Origin: Bacteroidales bacterium
GTDB lineage: Bacteria; Bacteroidota; Bacteroidia; Bacteroidales; Muribaculaceae
Length of the DNA stretch: 38,141 nt
NCBI GenBank assembly: GCA_030524765.1
Contig: JAUNGA010000017.1
Coordinates: forward strand, 1-38,141
Direction: 5' to 3'
The notes under the pieces are model-generated. The model saw only the letters and a list, made by a program, of their open reading frames with translations, did no database searches and was not told where the DNA came from. The first letter of the stretch is position 1; every line of letters begins with the position of its first letter. Made by a program: the position numbers and the translations under genes. Below are positions 1 through 9,156 of the stretch, piece by piece.

Positions 1-173
1 CGTCGGGCGAGACTGTGCTGGTAGGCGCGCGGGCGATGGCCCGCGACTGTGGCGTGACCGACACACCCTCGGTCATTATCTGCCGTCCCGACGCTGTCGT
101 GGCCGATGTGATGATCGGCCGGAACAATGATATGGCTTCTGACGTTATACAGAAGGTGGCTATCATCAGATAA
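1..173 (+). CDS. C-terminal end of an unidentified protein (partial)
   Basis: An open frame enters from the left edge (codons in phase from base 3) and stops at TAA 171-173, leaving 56 residues of the C-terminus. The segment TPSVIIC followed by a short strand, a charged turn and a final amphipathic stretch resembles the cis-proline end of a thioredoxin fold. That would fit the thiol peroxidase gene starting 48 nt downstream, but it is only a resemblance; with so little sequence no function can be assigned. No promoter is visible before tpx, so the two may be co-transcribed. Confidence 0.6.
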   Translation, partial: SGETVLVGARAMARDCGVTDTPSVIICRPDAVVADVMIGRNNDMASDVIQKVAIIR

Positions 174-221
174 AAGTCGGCCACATCCCGGTTTATTATT
201 AATTATACACATTAATATTAT

Positions 222-722
222 ATGGAAACAGTTTATTTCAACGGCACACCCTGCCACACCTACGGCTCGATTCCGGCGGTAGGCACCAAAGCACCCTGTT
301 TTAATCTCGTGACAAAAGATCTGGCTGATGTCAGCTGTCAGGATTTTGAGGGCAAGCGGGTGGTGCTCAATATCTTCCCGAGTCTCGACACACCGGTGTG
401 CGCCGCCTCGGTGCGCCGGTTCAACAAAGAGGCCGCCGGTCTCGACGATGTGGCCGTATTGTGCGTGTCGATGGATCTGCCTTTTGCCATGAGCCGTTTC
501 TGCTCGGCCGAGGGCATCGACAATGTGATTGCCGCGTCGGCATTCCGTTCGCCCCTGTTCTCCGAGAAATATGGCCTGCAGATTGTTGACGGACCGCTGG
601 CCGGCCTGCTGGCACGTGCGGTCATCATCCTCGACAAAGACCGCAAGGTGATCTACAGCGAGCTTGTCGACGAGATCACTCACGAGCCCGACTACGAGGG
701 CGCGATGTATGTGCTCAAATGA
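222..722 (+). CDS. tpx: Thiol peroxidase Tpx (atypical 2-Cys peroxiredoxin)
   Basis: Reduces hydrogen peroxide and organic peroxides in the cytoplasm, using electrons from thioredoxin. The 166 residues equal the usual Tpx length and align with the family end to end. The peroxidatic cysteine is C60 in PSLDTPVC, with the conserved Thr57 and Pro58, and the resolving cysteine is C94 in SRFCSAEG. The family signature FRSPLF and the ending [12 protein letters not shown] are also present. The ATG at 222 gives the normal N-terminus. The gene lies 48 nt after the partial gene at the left edge and about 100 nt before the promoter of the signalling operon, so it probably belongs to the upstream transcript. 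No anomaly seen. Confidence 0.96.
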   Translation: METVYFNGTPCHTYGSIPAVGTKAPCFNLVTKDLADVSCQDFEGKRVVLNIFPSLDTPVCAASVRRFNKEAAGLDDVAVLCVSMDLPFAMSRFCSAEGIDNVIAASAFRSPLFSEKYGLQIVDGPLAGLLARAVIILDKDRKVIYSELVDEITHEPDYEGAMYVLK

Positions 723-775
723 GCTCAGCGTCCGTTAATTAAATTTGTTAATAATATTTAACGCGGTGTGAAAAC

Positions 776-808
776 TTTGTTTTTTGCACCGCGTTTGCTG
801 TATCTTTG
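776..808 (+). promoter_or_regulatory. Promoter of the zinc-ribbon/kinase/AAA+ operon
   Basis: A Bacteroidetes-type promoter: TTTG at 776-779, a 21-nt spacer, then TATCTTTG at 801-808, matching TAnnTTTG. Transcription would begin near 812, about 16 nt before the ATG at 828. This promoter excludes the longer in-frame reading from 768, because the -7 element would lie inside it. Confidence 0.8.
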
Positions 809-827
809 TGTAATTGCTATCACACAC

Positions 828-1889
828 ATGGAAAAAGATTTACGCTTACAACAACGTCTGCGGCAACAGGTGCGGCAGACAGCCGCACAGGATGCCGACA
901 CACATCATTGCCACAACTGTGGCGCTCCGGTCGAGGCGGGGGCGCGTTTTTGCGGCGAATGTGGCGCTCCGCAGGGTGGGGGCCACTGTGTGTCGTGCGG
1001 CGCCGAGATCGACGCCGGCCTGGCGATATGCCCCGTATGCGGCCATCCGGCCACGACACGATGCACGTTCTGCGGCTCGGAGATGAGTGCCGGCGAGCGT
1101 TTCTGCCCCGAATGCGGCAACCCGCGCGGCGGCATCGTGTGTCCGCGATGCAACACGCTCAACTATCGCAGCTTCTGCCGTGCGTGCAATCATCCGCTCA
1201 ACCGGATGGCGCTCGACGCTGTCGCCCGTGCGAAGGCCGACCCGCGCTACATACGCGCAAGCGCCATAGCCGAGGAGCTGCAGGATCTCGAAGACGAGAT
1301 CGAGCAGCTGCAGGCCCTGATCGCCCGTGAAACCGGCGACGCCGCCGGCGGTGTGCTCGACACATCGGTCGAGGTGAGCGACGAGACGCGCCGTCTGCTC
1401 GACGAGTTTGAGCGTCTGTCGCAACGCGGGCCCCGCCGCAGCACGCCGCCCGTGCAACCCGAGGTCAAGGCCGACACGACCCGCAAACCGCTGCAGCTCG
1501 GCATCGACGACGCCCCGCGGCCGGCCGGAGCCGATGCCGCCACACCACAGCCGCGCCGACAGTTCAGCGATGCAACGGCCCGGCTCGAGCAGCTCAGAGA
1601 GCAGTATGGCCGTCGGCTTGACGAATTCCGCCGCGAGGTCGACGCGATGATACCCGACCCGGCTCTGCCCCCCGAGATACGGCGCAACGAGGCATGCGCA
1701 CACATGATCATCACCAGGTCAAAGACCACCCGTGTCGAGAAGACCCGTGTCGGCTGGGTGTGCAACCGCTGCCATATATTCCATAATAATCCGAGCGAAT
1801 GCGGCGTGGCTGAGTTCGGCGGAAAATGGATAACCAAAGAATTTACGGTCGAGACAGAGACTATATCGACCGGCACGGTAAATCTTTGA
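828..1889 (+). CDS. Four-zinc-ribbon coiled-coil protein, first gene of the signalling operon
   Basis: A 353-residue cytoplasmic protein of unknown function. Residues 28-120 hold sixteen cysteines as eight CxxC knuckles (28/31, 42/45, 54/57, 68/71, 79/82, 93/96, 105/108, 117/120), enough for four zinc ribbons of the double-zinc-ribbon (DZANK) type. Two charged helical segments follow (about 137-165 and 265-290), probably coiled coils, separated by a Pro/Thr-rich linker. Near the C-terminus, WVCNRCHIFHNN and a third cysteine suggest another metal site. No catalytic motif is visible, so it is more likely a scaffold or adaptor. It lies 45 nt before the kinase gene. The start at 828 is set by the promoter; an in-frame start at 768 would precede the transcription start. 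Confidence 0.8.
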   Translation: MEKDLRLQQRLRQQVRQTAAQDADTHHCHNCGAPVEAGARFCGECGAPQGGGHCVSCGAEIDAGLAICPVCGHPATTRCTFCGSEMSAGERFCPECGNPRGGIVCPRCNTLNYRSFCRACNHPLNRMALDAVARAKADPRYIRASAIAEELQDLEDEIEQLQALIARETGDAAGGVLDTSVEVSDETRRLLDEFERLSQRGPRRSTPPVQPEVKADTTRKPLQLGIDDAPRPAGADAATPQPRRQFSDATARLEQLREQYGRRLDEFRREVDAMIPDPALPPEIRRNEACAHMIITRSKTTRVEKTRVGWVCNRCHIFHNNPSECGVAEFGGKWITKEFTVETETISTGTVNL

Positions 1890-1934
1890 TCGTGCTCATA
1901 TAAATAAACCACACTGCAAAAATATTCTCTTACG

Positions 1935-4900
1935 ATGGAAAGAAAAGACACAGGCACACAGATACCTCCCCCGGCCGACACCGGCACGAAAGTGCCCTCT
2001 CAGCCGGGCACCGGCACGGCTGTCCCGCCCCCGTCAGGTACCGGCACAGCGGTCGCGCCCCCGTCAGGCGGCACCGGCACTGGTGTGCCTCAGGCCGGCG
2101 CGGCCGGTCAGCCGCGTGTAGGCTCGCTATCTATGATTCCCGAATATCCCGAGTATGTGATAAATGGCCGCCGCTATACGGTGTGCAAGGCCGAGACCGC
2201 ACGCACGCTGTCGAAAAACTCGGGCGAATCAAAAATTTTTGTTGTCGAGAACGGCGGCAACAAGTTTGTCATCAAACTGTATATACCGGGACACTCGCCC
2301 AATCATGACATTCTCGACGAGGTGCAGCGCGCCGGTGGCGGATTCATGATCAATCTGCGCGACCACGGCCGCTGGGCCGACCCGTCGCATCCCGGTCTGA
2401 TGCTCGACTACGAGATCATGGACTATGCCCCCTATGGCTCGCTGGCCGACATGCGTTTCGGCGGCGACGAGCGGTTGCTGCGCGATGTGGCATGGCGCAT
2501 GGCATTCTGCATCAAGCAGTGCCACGACCATCACATACTGCACCGTGATGTCAAGCCCGAAAACTTCCTCTTTATCGATAGCGACCGCAAACAGTTTGTG
2601 ATCAGCGATTTCGGCATCGCACGCAGCCTGTCGGGCAAAGGCCCCGTAAAAGTCGACACGGCCAAATCAAGCTATTTTGTGTCGCCCGAGGGCTCGATGA
2701 GCTCAAAAGACCGCACCACATATGTCGACTGCCCTACCGACTACTACTCGATGGGCATGACGCTGCTGGCCCTGTGGGTCGGCCTCGACAACTTCTACAA
2801 TCTCTTCCCTTACGACAATCTCGAGGAACTCGACCGTCTGAAACTCAACAACAAGGTCATCTCAGAGCTGGGCGACATGCTGCGTATGACCGACTATACC
2901 CGTTCGCTGCTCGAGCGTCTGCTCGAGGCCGGCGATCAGAACCGTGCCGGATTCGACGAGATCAAGCGATGGTATGAGGGCGAGACGCTCAAGACCGGCG
3001 CGGCAGCCGAGGCGGCCGCCTCGAAGAGCGCCTTCCACGTGGTCTTCGACGAGACCAAAGGCAAGGTGGCACGGTCGCGCGAGGAACTCGCCGCCATGAT
3101 GATGGCCGACATCGAGTTTGCAAAATCGTTTATATACCGTGGCATGGCCAAGAACGCGCTGCAGGCGTCATTCCCGCGTCTTGCCGCCGAGATCGACGAC
3201 ATACCCCAGCGGCTCTATCCGCGTCCCGACGAGCAGTCGACCGGTGTATATGCCGCTTGCCTGGTGCTCGACGAGTCGATGGCTTTTATCGACCGCAAGG
3301 GACACAGCCACTCTACCGCCCGGGATATTGCCGCCGCCCTGTGGGCCGACCGCACATACTATGCCGTCGAACTCAAGAAGAAAGCCTCGTGGCTGTGGGC
3401 GTTCCTGAGCCTGCGCGGCGGCAAGTTGCGCGACGAGGTCGACAGCCTGCAGGCCGTCTGCGCGCGCAGCGGCATGCATGGCCTGTATGCCCTGTGCCGG
3501 CGTCTCGACCCGACGATGGGGCTCGACGACTCCAAAGGCCGCCCGCTCAAAGATCATGCCGCCCTGGCCGGCATGCTGTGGGGCGGCAAGGGCACTTATG
3601 CGCTCGAGCTCGCCAACCCCGACCACAGCGTGTGGGTGCACCTGCGTGGCGACGGCTCGAAAGACGGCCCTACGCTGGCCCGCACATATCCCGAACGCAT
3701 ACGCAAACAGGGCGAAGCGGCTCTGTATGCCCTGTGCCTCGAGCTCGACCCGCAGATGCCCTACTACGGCAAAAGCGCCAACGCATGCAAGACCGAGAAG
3801 GAAGTCGCCGACGAGCTGTGGGCACATTTCGACAAATACTGCAAAGAACTGTCTGACCCGCAGCACCTGCTGTGGCAATACATGCGCACCTGGAACGCCT
3901 CGTGGCGCAAGGTGGCCGACAGCTATCCCTCGCTGATCGCATCGCGTGGCGACGAGCACACATTCGACCTCATCTACCGTCTCGACAACACAAAGCCGTT
4001 CACGGTGCAGTATATCAGCGACAAGAAGTGGCATTCGGTCACGTGCTTTGACGATATCTGCGAGGCGATCTCAAAGCATGGCCTGACGCCTTTCTCGCTC
4101 GAGACCATGACACGCCGCCACTTTATCACATGGCTCACCGTGAGCCGCCGCGACGAAGACCGCAAGCGCGGCGTGATGCTCGACGACATGGTCAAGCGTG
4201 CCGGTTCGGCGGCCAAAGACCGCGCATGGTATTTCATTTACACACTCGTGCCCGACAGGGGGCTCCTGTTTGAGCAGCCCGGCAGTGGCATACAGTCAAA
4301 GACGGCCTCAGAGATCGGCTATTGCATCAATGCCGAGCTCAACGGGCAGAGCAAGTGGAATGTCAGTCTGGTCGATATGCTCAAGTCTGACGTGCTGCGT
4401 TCGTCGCGTCTGGCTCAGTATCTCGAGGCCCGCAAAATGTCAAATTATGTCGACGGTATAGCCAAGATACTTGACATACAGTCAAATATCAATGCCCACA
4501 AGTCGGCACCCTACGATCTGGCGATCGCACAATGGAAGGTGGTGGCCTACATGGGCTGGTGTCCGACCTACTTTTTCCCGCGCAGCCGCAAGCACGCCGA
4601 CTCGGTGACCGCGGTGTCTGCCATGCCTCTCGCCGAGCGCAACGAGCAGGCCGACAAGGGACTGACGGCATTCCTCACCACATTATTCCATGAGCGTAAA
4701 GGCCGGCCGTTCACATTCGACAAGCTCGCCGAGTATTACGACTGGCTCAAGGTCAACGTGCCCGGCTGTCAGCCCGTCAAACGTGCGGCCGCGGTCGAGC
4801 AGCGCAACAGCGCGGCCATCAGAGACCGCGACAAGGCATGGCGCTCGCTGCGGCGCACACGCCTGTGGGTGATGCTGCTGTGTCTGCTGCCGATGTTGTT

Positions 4901-5792
4901 CATAGTCGCCTGTCTGGTGGGTATGGCATTCTCAGACGGCAAGGTGATACTCGAGCAGGCATTCGTGAGCATAGGCACCGTACTCGCCGTGATTATATGC
5001 GTGATCGCCGCGCTCGGCGGTCTGGCCGAGGGCGGCCTGATAGGTGGCGTCGTGGCCGGTCTGCTGGGCTACTGGATACCGTTCTGGCTGTTCAAATGGC
5101 TCAGTCCGGCGGCTCCGTGGCTGTTGTCGGCCCTCATGCTCGGTTCGGCGGCATACTTCGCCTACAGGCTCAACAAAAAGACAACCGACCGCTATATACG
5201 CAACCGCCAGGCCTACAAGACTCTGGTCGACCAGGCACGCATGGATGTCGTGTGCACCGCATTCGGCACCAAGAGCCGCACATTCGGCTCGGCGTCTGTA
5301 AGCCCCGAATCATCGTTTAACGGCAGCCGCGACGTTGCCAGGAGCTGTCGCAAAAACGTGCGCAAGGCCGCGATCGGCATGATAGTCGTGACACTGGTCT
5401 CGATAGCCATAGGTGTCGTGCTCGCCGATAAGGTGAGATCTATCGAGACCGACGGATACGGGACTACGGCCGCAGCTGTGCTCGCCTCTGACGTCGCGGG
5501 CGATTACTCGGGCACGTTCCACGGCCGCGATGCCACCATGACTGTCACAAGAATGTCCGGCGGTCTCTACGGCGAATTCGAGGGCTCGGTCAAGATCATG
5601 TATTCGACGCCAATGACCCAGCAGGTCACGGGCCGGTATAACGACGGCACACTCGAGCTCAGCGTCAAAGGCAACCCGTCGGCATCATATACCGGACGTC
5701 TCGACCGTGTCGACGGCACTGTCACCTATGACGGCACATATACCAATCGCGCGAAGGGCACTTCGCACACATTCAGTTTCAAGAAAATATGA
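1935..5792 (+). CDS. Membrane Ser/Thr protein kinase with internal ~80-residue repeats
   Basis: A 1285-residue Hanks-type kinase. Residues 6-53 are a low-complexity tail of TGT-x-VPPPSG repeats. The kinase domain spans about 70-345, with ATP-binding Lys114 in FVIK, catalytic loop HRDVKPEN (Asp205, Lys207, Asn210), DFG at 225-227, SPEG in place of APE near 251, and DYYSMG after it. The glycine loop is weak (KNSGES). Catalytic residues are intact, so activity is expected. Residues about 400-850 form tandem repeats of roughly 80 residues that I cannot assign to a family. Hydrophobic segments at about 976-998, 1010-1027, 1033-1053, 1059-1077 and 1145-1164 are membrane spans. An approximately 100-residue beta-rich domain follows and may lie outside the cytoplasm. 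The stop overlaps the AAA+ gene start by 4 nt (ATGA). Confidence 0.92.
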   Translation: MERKDTGTQIPPPADTGTKVPSQPGTGTAVPPPSGTGTAVAPPSGGTGTGVPQAGAAGQPRVGSLSMIPEYPEYVINGRRYTVCKAETARTLSKNSGESKIFVVENGGNKFVIKLYIPGHSPNHDILDEVQRAGGGFMINLRDHGRWADPSHPGLMLDYEIMDYAPYGSLADMRFGGDERLLRDVAWRMAFCIKQCHDHHILHRDVKPENFLFIDSDRKQFVISDFGIARSLSGKGPVKVDTAKSSYFVSPEGSMSSKDRTTYVDCPTDYYSMGMTLLALWVGLDNFYNLFPYDNLEELDRLKLNNKVISELGDMLRMTDYTRSLLERLLEAGDQNRAGFDEIKRWYEGETLKTGAAAEAAASKSAFHVVFDETKGKVARSREELAAMMMADIEFAKSFIYRGMAKNALQASFPRLAAEIDDIPQRLYPRPDEQSTGVYAACLVLDESMAFIDRKGHSHSTARDIAAALWADRTYYAVELKKKASWLWAFLSLRGGKLRDEVDSLQAVCARSGMHGLYALCRRLDPTMGLDDSKGRPLKDHAALAGMLWGGKGTYALELANPDHSVWVHLRGDGSKDGPTLARTYPERIRKQGEAALYALCLELDPQMPYYGKSANACKTEKEVADELWAHFDKYCKELSDPQHLLWQYMRTWNASWRKVADSYPSLIASRGDEHTFDLIYRLDNTKPFTVQYISDKKWHSVTCFDDICEAISKHGLTPFSLETMTRRHFITWLTVSRRDEDRKRGVMLDDMVKRAGSAAKDRAWYFIYTLVPDRGLLFEQPGSGIQSKTASEIGYCINAELNGQSKWNVSLVDMLKSDVLRSSRLAQYLEARKMSNYVDGIAKILDIQSNINAHKSAPYDLAIAQWKVVAYMGWCPTYFFPRSRKHADSVTAVSAMPLAERNEQADKGLTAFLTTLFHERKGRPFTFDKLAEYYDWLKVNVPGCQPVKRAAAVEQRNSAAIRDRDKAWRSLRRTRLWVMLLCLLPMLFIVACLVGMAFSDGKVILEQAFVSIGTVLAVIICVIAALGGLAEGGLIGGVVAGLLGYWIPFWLFKWLSPAAPWLLSALMLGSAAYFAYRLNKKTTDRYIRNRQAYKTLVDQARMDVVCTAFGTKSRTFGSASVSPESSFNGSRDVARSCRKNVRKAAIGMIVVTLVSIAIGVVLADKVRSIETDGYGTTAAAVLASDVAGDYSGTFHGRDATMTVTRMSGGLYGEFEGSVKIMYSTPMTQQVTGRYNDGTLELSVKGNPSASYTGRLDRVDGTVTYDGTYTNRAKGTSHTFSFKKI
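1953..2091 (+). repeat. Coding tandem repeat in the kinase N-terminal tail
   Basis: Imperfect direct repeats of about 30 bp built on ACCGGCAC...GCCCCCGTCAGG. They encode five variants of a decapeptide with the pattern TGT-x-V-PPPSG. The units differ at third positions and keep the reading frame, so they are maintained as protein sequence. The tail is rich in Thr and Pro, has no predicted fold, and directly precedes the kinase domain. Confidence 0.75.
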
Positions 5793-8700
5793 AATGTCAG
5801 AAATGCGGGCACGACAACCGTGCCATAGCCAGATACTGCAAATGGTGCGGTCAGGCGCTGGCGGCTGCCGCCGGCGCCGCCAAGAGTGATGACCGGGCGT
5901 CGGTGCTCGACCGTATGGTGGGCAAGGACAGCGTGGCCGACACGATACGCCGTGTGCTTACGAGCGCGTCAAACATTGCCGCGCAGGGCCGCAACGGCGG
6001 TGTCGATATGCGCCTCGACATGTGTTTTGCCATAACCGGCGCGACAGGCGTGGGCAAAAACTTCGTCGCCGATGTGATAGCGGCCGCTCTGCACGAGACC
6101 GGCATAATCGCCAGACCTACCCCCCATGTGGTGAAATCGATCGATTTCAAAAGCTTTGCCGACAAACTGCGCGACAACGTGAAACCGATCGGCGGAAATG
6201 TGCTCGTCATCGACGATGCCCACACCCATTGCCCCTCTGAGCGGGCCGACACGATCTGCGAGCTCGATCGCATACTGCAGTATTGTGCCGAGTGGGGGCC
6301 CGACCCCGACCGCCCCGTGGTGGTGTTTGTCGGCGACGATGATCTGCTTAAATTCTTTGAGAACAATGCTTCGGCACGCGCACGCATCAAAGAGATGATA
6401 CGTGTGCCGGCGCCCACGATCGAAGACCTCACCGAGATCTGTTGCCGACGGCTCGAGCGTGAGTACGGCCGTCAGGTGCAGCCCGAGGCCCGGGCCAAGA
6501 TCTCGCGTGTCATCACTGCAGCCAAGCGCGACAATGTCGACCGGTTCACATATGGCCACTATGCCGTTGACCTGGCCTATCGCATATACCTCAATTTCTG
6601 CGCCGTGCCCGGGGCTGTCGACATCACTCCCGATATGGTGCAGGGACGCGAGTGGGTGCCCAAGACTTTCGACGACGTCATGCGCGAGTTCGACAGATAT
6701 GTCGGCGTCGACGACATCAAGGAGGCCATACGCAACATTGCCCTTACGGTCGACGAGGCACGCAGGCGGGGCGGCGACTCGGCTGCCTGCGGATCGGTGC
6801 AGAGCCACTTCCTGTTTATCGGCAATCCGGGCACGGGCAAGACCACTATGGCACGCCTCTTTGCCGAGGCCCTCAACGCCATGGGTGCTCTGCCCAGCGG
6901 ACATCTTGTAGAGGTCGACCGCGGGAAACTTGTGTCGCAATACGTCGGCGAGACGCCCAAACTGGTGCGCAAGGCTGTCAACGAGGCGATGGGCGGTGTG
7001 CTGTTTATCGACGAGGCCTACCAGCTGTGGCAGGGCAAAAACGATCACGACGGCGAACAGGCGATCACGACTCTGCTGGCCGATTGCGAGAACCTGCGTG
7101 GCAAATTCGTGTGTCTCATGGCCGGATATCCGGTCGAGATGCAACGCCTGATGGGAGCGAATGCCGGCCTGGCACGACGATTCAACAAGACAATCGAATT
7201 CCGCGACTACACGGGCCCCGAGCTGACCCGGATATTCCGCAACATGGCCGCCGCATCTGACACCGGGGTAAAGCTCGGCGACGATGTCGAGGCTCAGATA
7301 GGCTCGTTCTTCGACAAGATGTATGCCAAGCGCGGTTCGCGCTTCGGTAATGCCGGCACTGTGCGCAATGTGCTCGAGGAAGCCCTCGGCCGCATGCGTG
7401 TGCGTGTCGACCGTGCACGTGCGGCCGGATCGCTCGTGCCGGGCACCGAGCATACGCTCATAATGGCCGATCTGCACGACAACGGCGGCGGAAAAGCTGT
7501 TGACGACATCCTCGCTACTTTTGACGACCTGGTGGGAATGTCTGACGTAAAGCGCCAGATCGAGACAATCGCCAAACGTGTGCGCCTCAATCAGCGACGC
7601 CTCGAGTCGGGACGCGGCAAGGCTCAGGTCGAGAATTTCCACATTGTCATAACCGGTAATCCCGGCACGGGCAAGACCACTGTGGCCAAGCGTCTCGGAC
7701 AGGTGTTCAAGGCCATAGGTGTGCTGCCGACCGACAAGGTCATTGTCAAGAAAAAAGAAGACCTGCTCGACCAGTATGCCAATTCGGCCGGCATAAACAT
7801 GCGACAGGCCGTCGAAGACGCCATGGGAGGCATCCTGTTTATCGACGAGGCATACACGCTGCTGCCCACAGGCACGCCGGGCACGGTCAATCAAGACGGT
7901 GCCGAGGCCGTGCAGGCTCTGATGACGTGCATGAGCGAACGTGAGGGACAGTTCATCACGGTCATGGCCGGATACAAGAGCGAGATGGACGAGTTTATAC
8001 GTAACGCCAACGACGGTCTGGCTCGCCGGTTCACGCACAGCATACACATCGACGACTATTCGGCCGAAGATCTCTTTAAGATTTACATGCAGCAGGCCGA
8101 GCGTGGCGGGTTCTCGCTCACCGAGGCCGCAAAAGAAAAGCTGCGGCTCAAGATCGAGGAGATGGTGACGGTCAAGGACGAGAAATTCGGCAACGCCGGC
8201 ACGATGATAAAACTCTTTGAGCAGACCACCGACCGACAGGCCGACCGTGTCGACCCCGACGCCGACGATGACGCGCTGTTCACCATCGAGGCCGACGACA
8301 TTCCGTATGACGCTCCGAAGAAACTCGATGTCGACCAGATAATGGCCCGGCTCGACCATCTGACCGGTCTGCAGTCGGTCAAAAACGCCGTGCATGACCT
8401 TGCCGACCGGCTCACCATCGAGATGGCCAGGACGGCCCCGTCGGGCCAGAAACCTCAGGTCAATCTGAGCCACTATCTCTTCCTTGGCAATCCGGGTACA
8501 GGCAAGACTACCGTGGCACGCATCATGGGCGACATTTTCTATTCGCTGGGCCTGCTGCCGTCTAACAAGGTCATCGAGCTGTCGGCAAAAGACCTTAAGT
8601 CAGAGTTCATGGGACAGACCTCGCCCAAGGCACACGCGGCTATGATGCGTGGAATGGGCGGCGTGGTATTTATCGACGAGGCATACAGTATCACCGAGGG

Positions 8701-9145
8701 TGACGGTCAGGGCGGTTACGGCAAAGAGGCCGTAGCCGAGATATTGCAGGTGATGGAGAACTATCGCAACCGTTTTATCACCATCGCAGCTGGATATCCG
8801 CGCGAGATGCAGCAGTTTCTCGACTCGAACTCGGGTCTGCAGTCGCGGTTTGCAAAACCGATCATGTTTGACGACTATTCGGCCGAAGAATTGTCGACGA
8901 TCGCTCTCGGCATGTTTGAGAAACGCAATCTGTCTCTCACGCAGGTGGCACGTGATGCCATGCTGCGTCACTTTACGCGCCTGGTGAATGCCCGCAGTAA
9001 AAATTTTGCGAATGCACGCGAGGCTCGCAATTATGTCGACGAGGTACTGCTCAACCAGGGACGACGTCTGCGCGAGGAGAGCGCACGGCCGGGATTCGAC
9101 AACGACCGGCTGTATGTGATCGAGGCCTCTGATATGAATGTTTAA
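5789..9145 (+). CDS. Zinc-ribbon protein with four tandem AAA+ modules (three CbbX/SpoVK-like)
   Basis: An 1118-residue cytoplasmic ATPase. An N-terminal zinc ribbon uses C3, C6, C17 and C20. Four P-loop modules follow at regular spacing. Module 1 has GATGVGKN at 84-91 and a Walker B ending IDDAH near 145. Modules 2, 3 and 4 have the CbbX-type Walker A GNPGTGKTT (near 345, 623 and 900) and Walker B FIDEAY (near 406, 684 and 961). Each of these three also has the family's (L/Q)xRF ... DY(S/T)xxEL region. CbbX, SpoVK and EccA relatives are ring-forming remodelling ATPases; three such modules in one chain is long for the family. Module 1 is divergent and may not hydrolyse ATP. Translation is coupled to the kinase by ATGA, and the FHA gene follows after 11 nt. 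Confidence 0.93.
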   Translation: MKCQKCGHDNRAIARYCKWCGQALAAAAGAAKSDDRASVLDRMVGKDSVADTIRRVLTSASNIAAQGRNGGVDMRLDMCFAITGATGVGKNFVADVIAAALHETGIIARPTPHVVKSIDFKSFADKLRDNVKPIGGNVLVIDDAHTHCPSERADTICELDRILQYCAEWGPDPDRPVVVFVGDDDLLKFFENNASARARIKEMIRVPAPTIEDLTEICCRRLEREYGRQVQPEARAKISRVITAAKRDNVDRFTYGHYAVDLAYRIYLNFCAVPGAVDITPDMVQGREWVPKTFDDVMREFDRYVGVDDIKEAIRNIALTVDEARRRGGDSAACGSVQSHFLFIGNPGTGKTTMARLFAEALNAMGALPSGHLVEVDRGKLVSQYVGETPKLVRKAVNEAMGGVLFIDEAYQLWQGKNDHDGEQAITTLLADCENLRGKFVCLMAGYPVEMQRLMGANAGLARRFNKTIEFRDYTGPELTRIFRNMAAASDTGVKLGDDVEAQIGSFFDKMYAKRGSRFGNAGTVRNVLEEALGRMRVRVDRARAAGSLVPGTEHTLIMADLHDNGGGKAVDDILATFDDLVGMSDVKRQIETIAKRVRLNQRRLESGRGKAQVENFHIVITGNPGTGKTTVAKRLGQVFKAIGVLPTDKVIVKKKEDLLDQYANSAGINMRQAVEDAMGGILFIDEAYTLLPTGTPGTVNQDGAEAVQALMTCMSEREGQFITVMAGYKSEMDEFIRNANDGLARRFTHSIHIDDYSAEDLFKIYMQQAERGGFSLTEAAKEKLRLKIEEMVTVKDEKFGNAGTMIKLFEQTTDRQADRVDPDADDDALFTIEADDIPYDAPKKLDVDQIMARLDHLTGLQSVKNAVHDLADRLTIEMARTAPSGQKPQVNLSHYLFLGNPGTGKTTVARIMGDIFYSLGLLPSNKVIELSAKDLKSEFMGQTSPKAHAAMMRGMGGVVFIDEAYSITEGDGQGGYGKEAVAEILQVMENYRNRFITIAAGYPREMQQFLDSNSGLQSRFAKPIMFDDYSAEELSTIALGMFEKRNLSLTQVARDAMLRHFTRLVNARSKNFANAREARNYVDEVLLNQGRRLREESARPGFDNDRLYVIEASDMNV

Positions 9146-9156
9146 GCGAGAATTCA

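Noticed and set aside
732-764. A/T-rich inverted repeat after tpx as a terminator
   Set aside because: Only a 6-bp CGTTAA/TTAACG stem with a long loop and no T run; too weak to call.
768-830. An earlier start (768) for the zinc-ribbon protein
   Set aside because: The extra 20 codons cover the -33 and -7 promoter elements, so they would not be transcribed.
5969-8473. A long open frame (834 codons) antisense to the AAA+ gene
   Set aside because: The + strand product has four clear AAA+ modules. Antisense frames stay open here because of high GC and codon bias, and the product has no recognisable domain.
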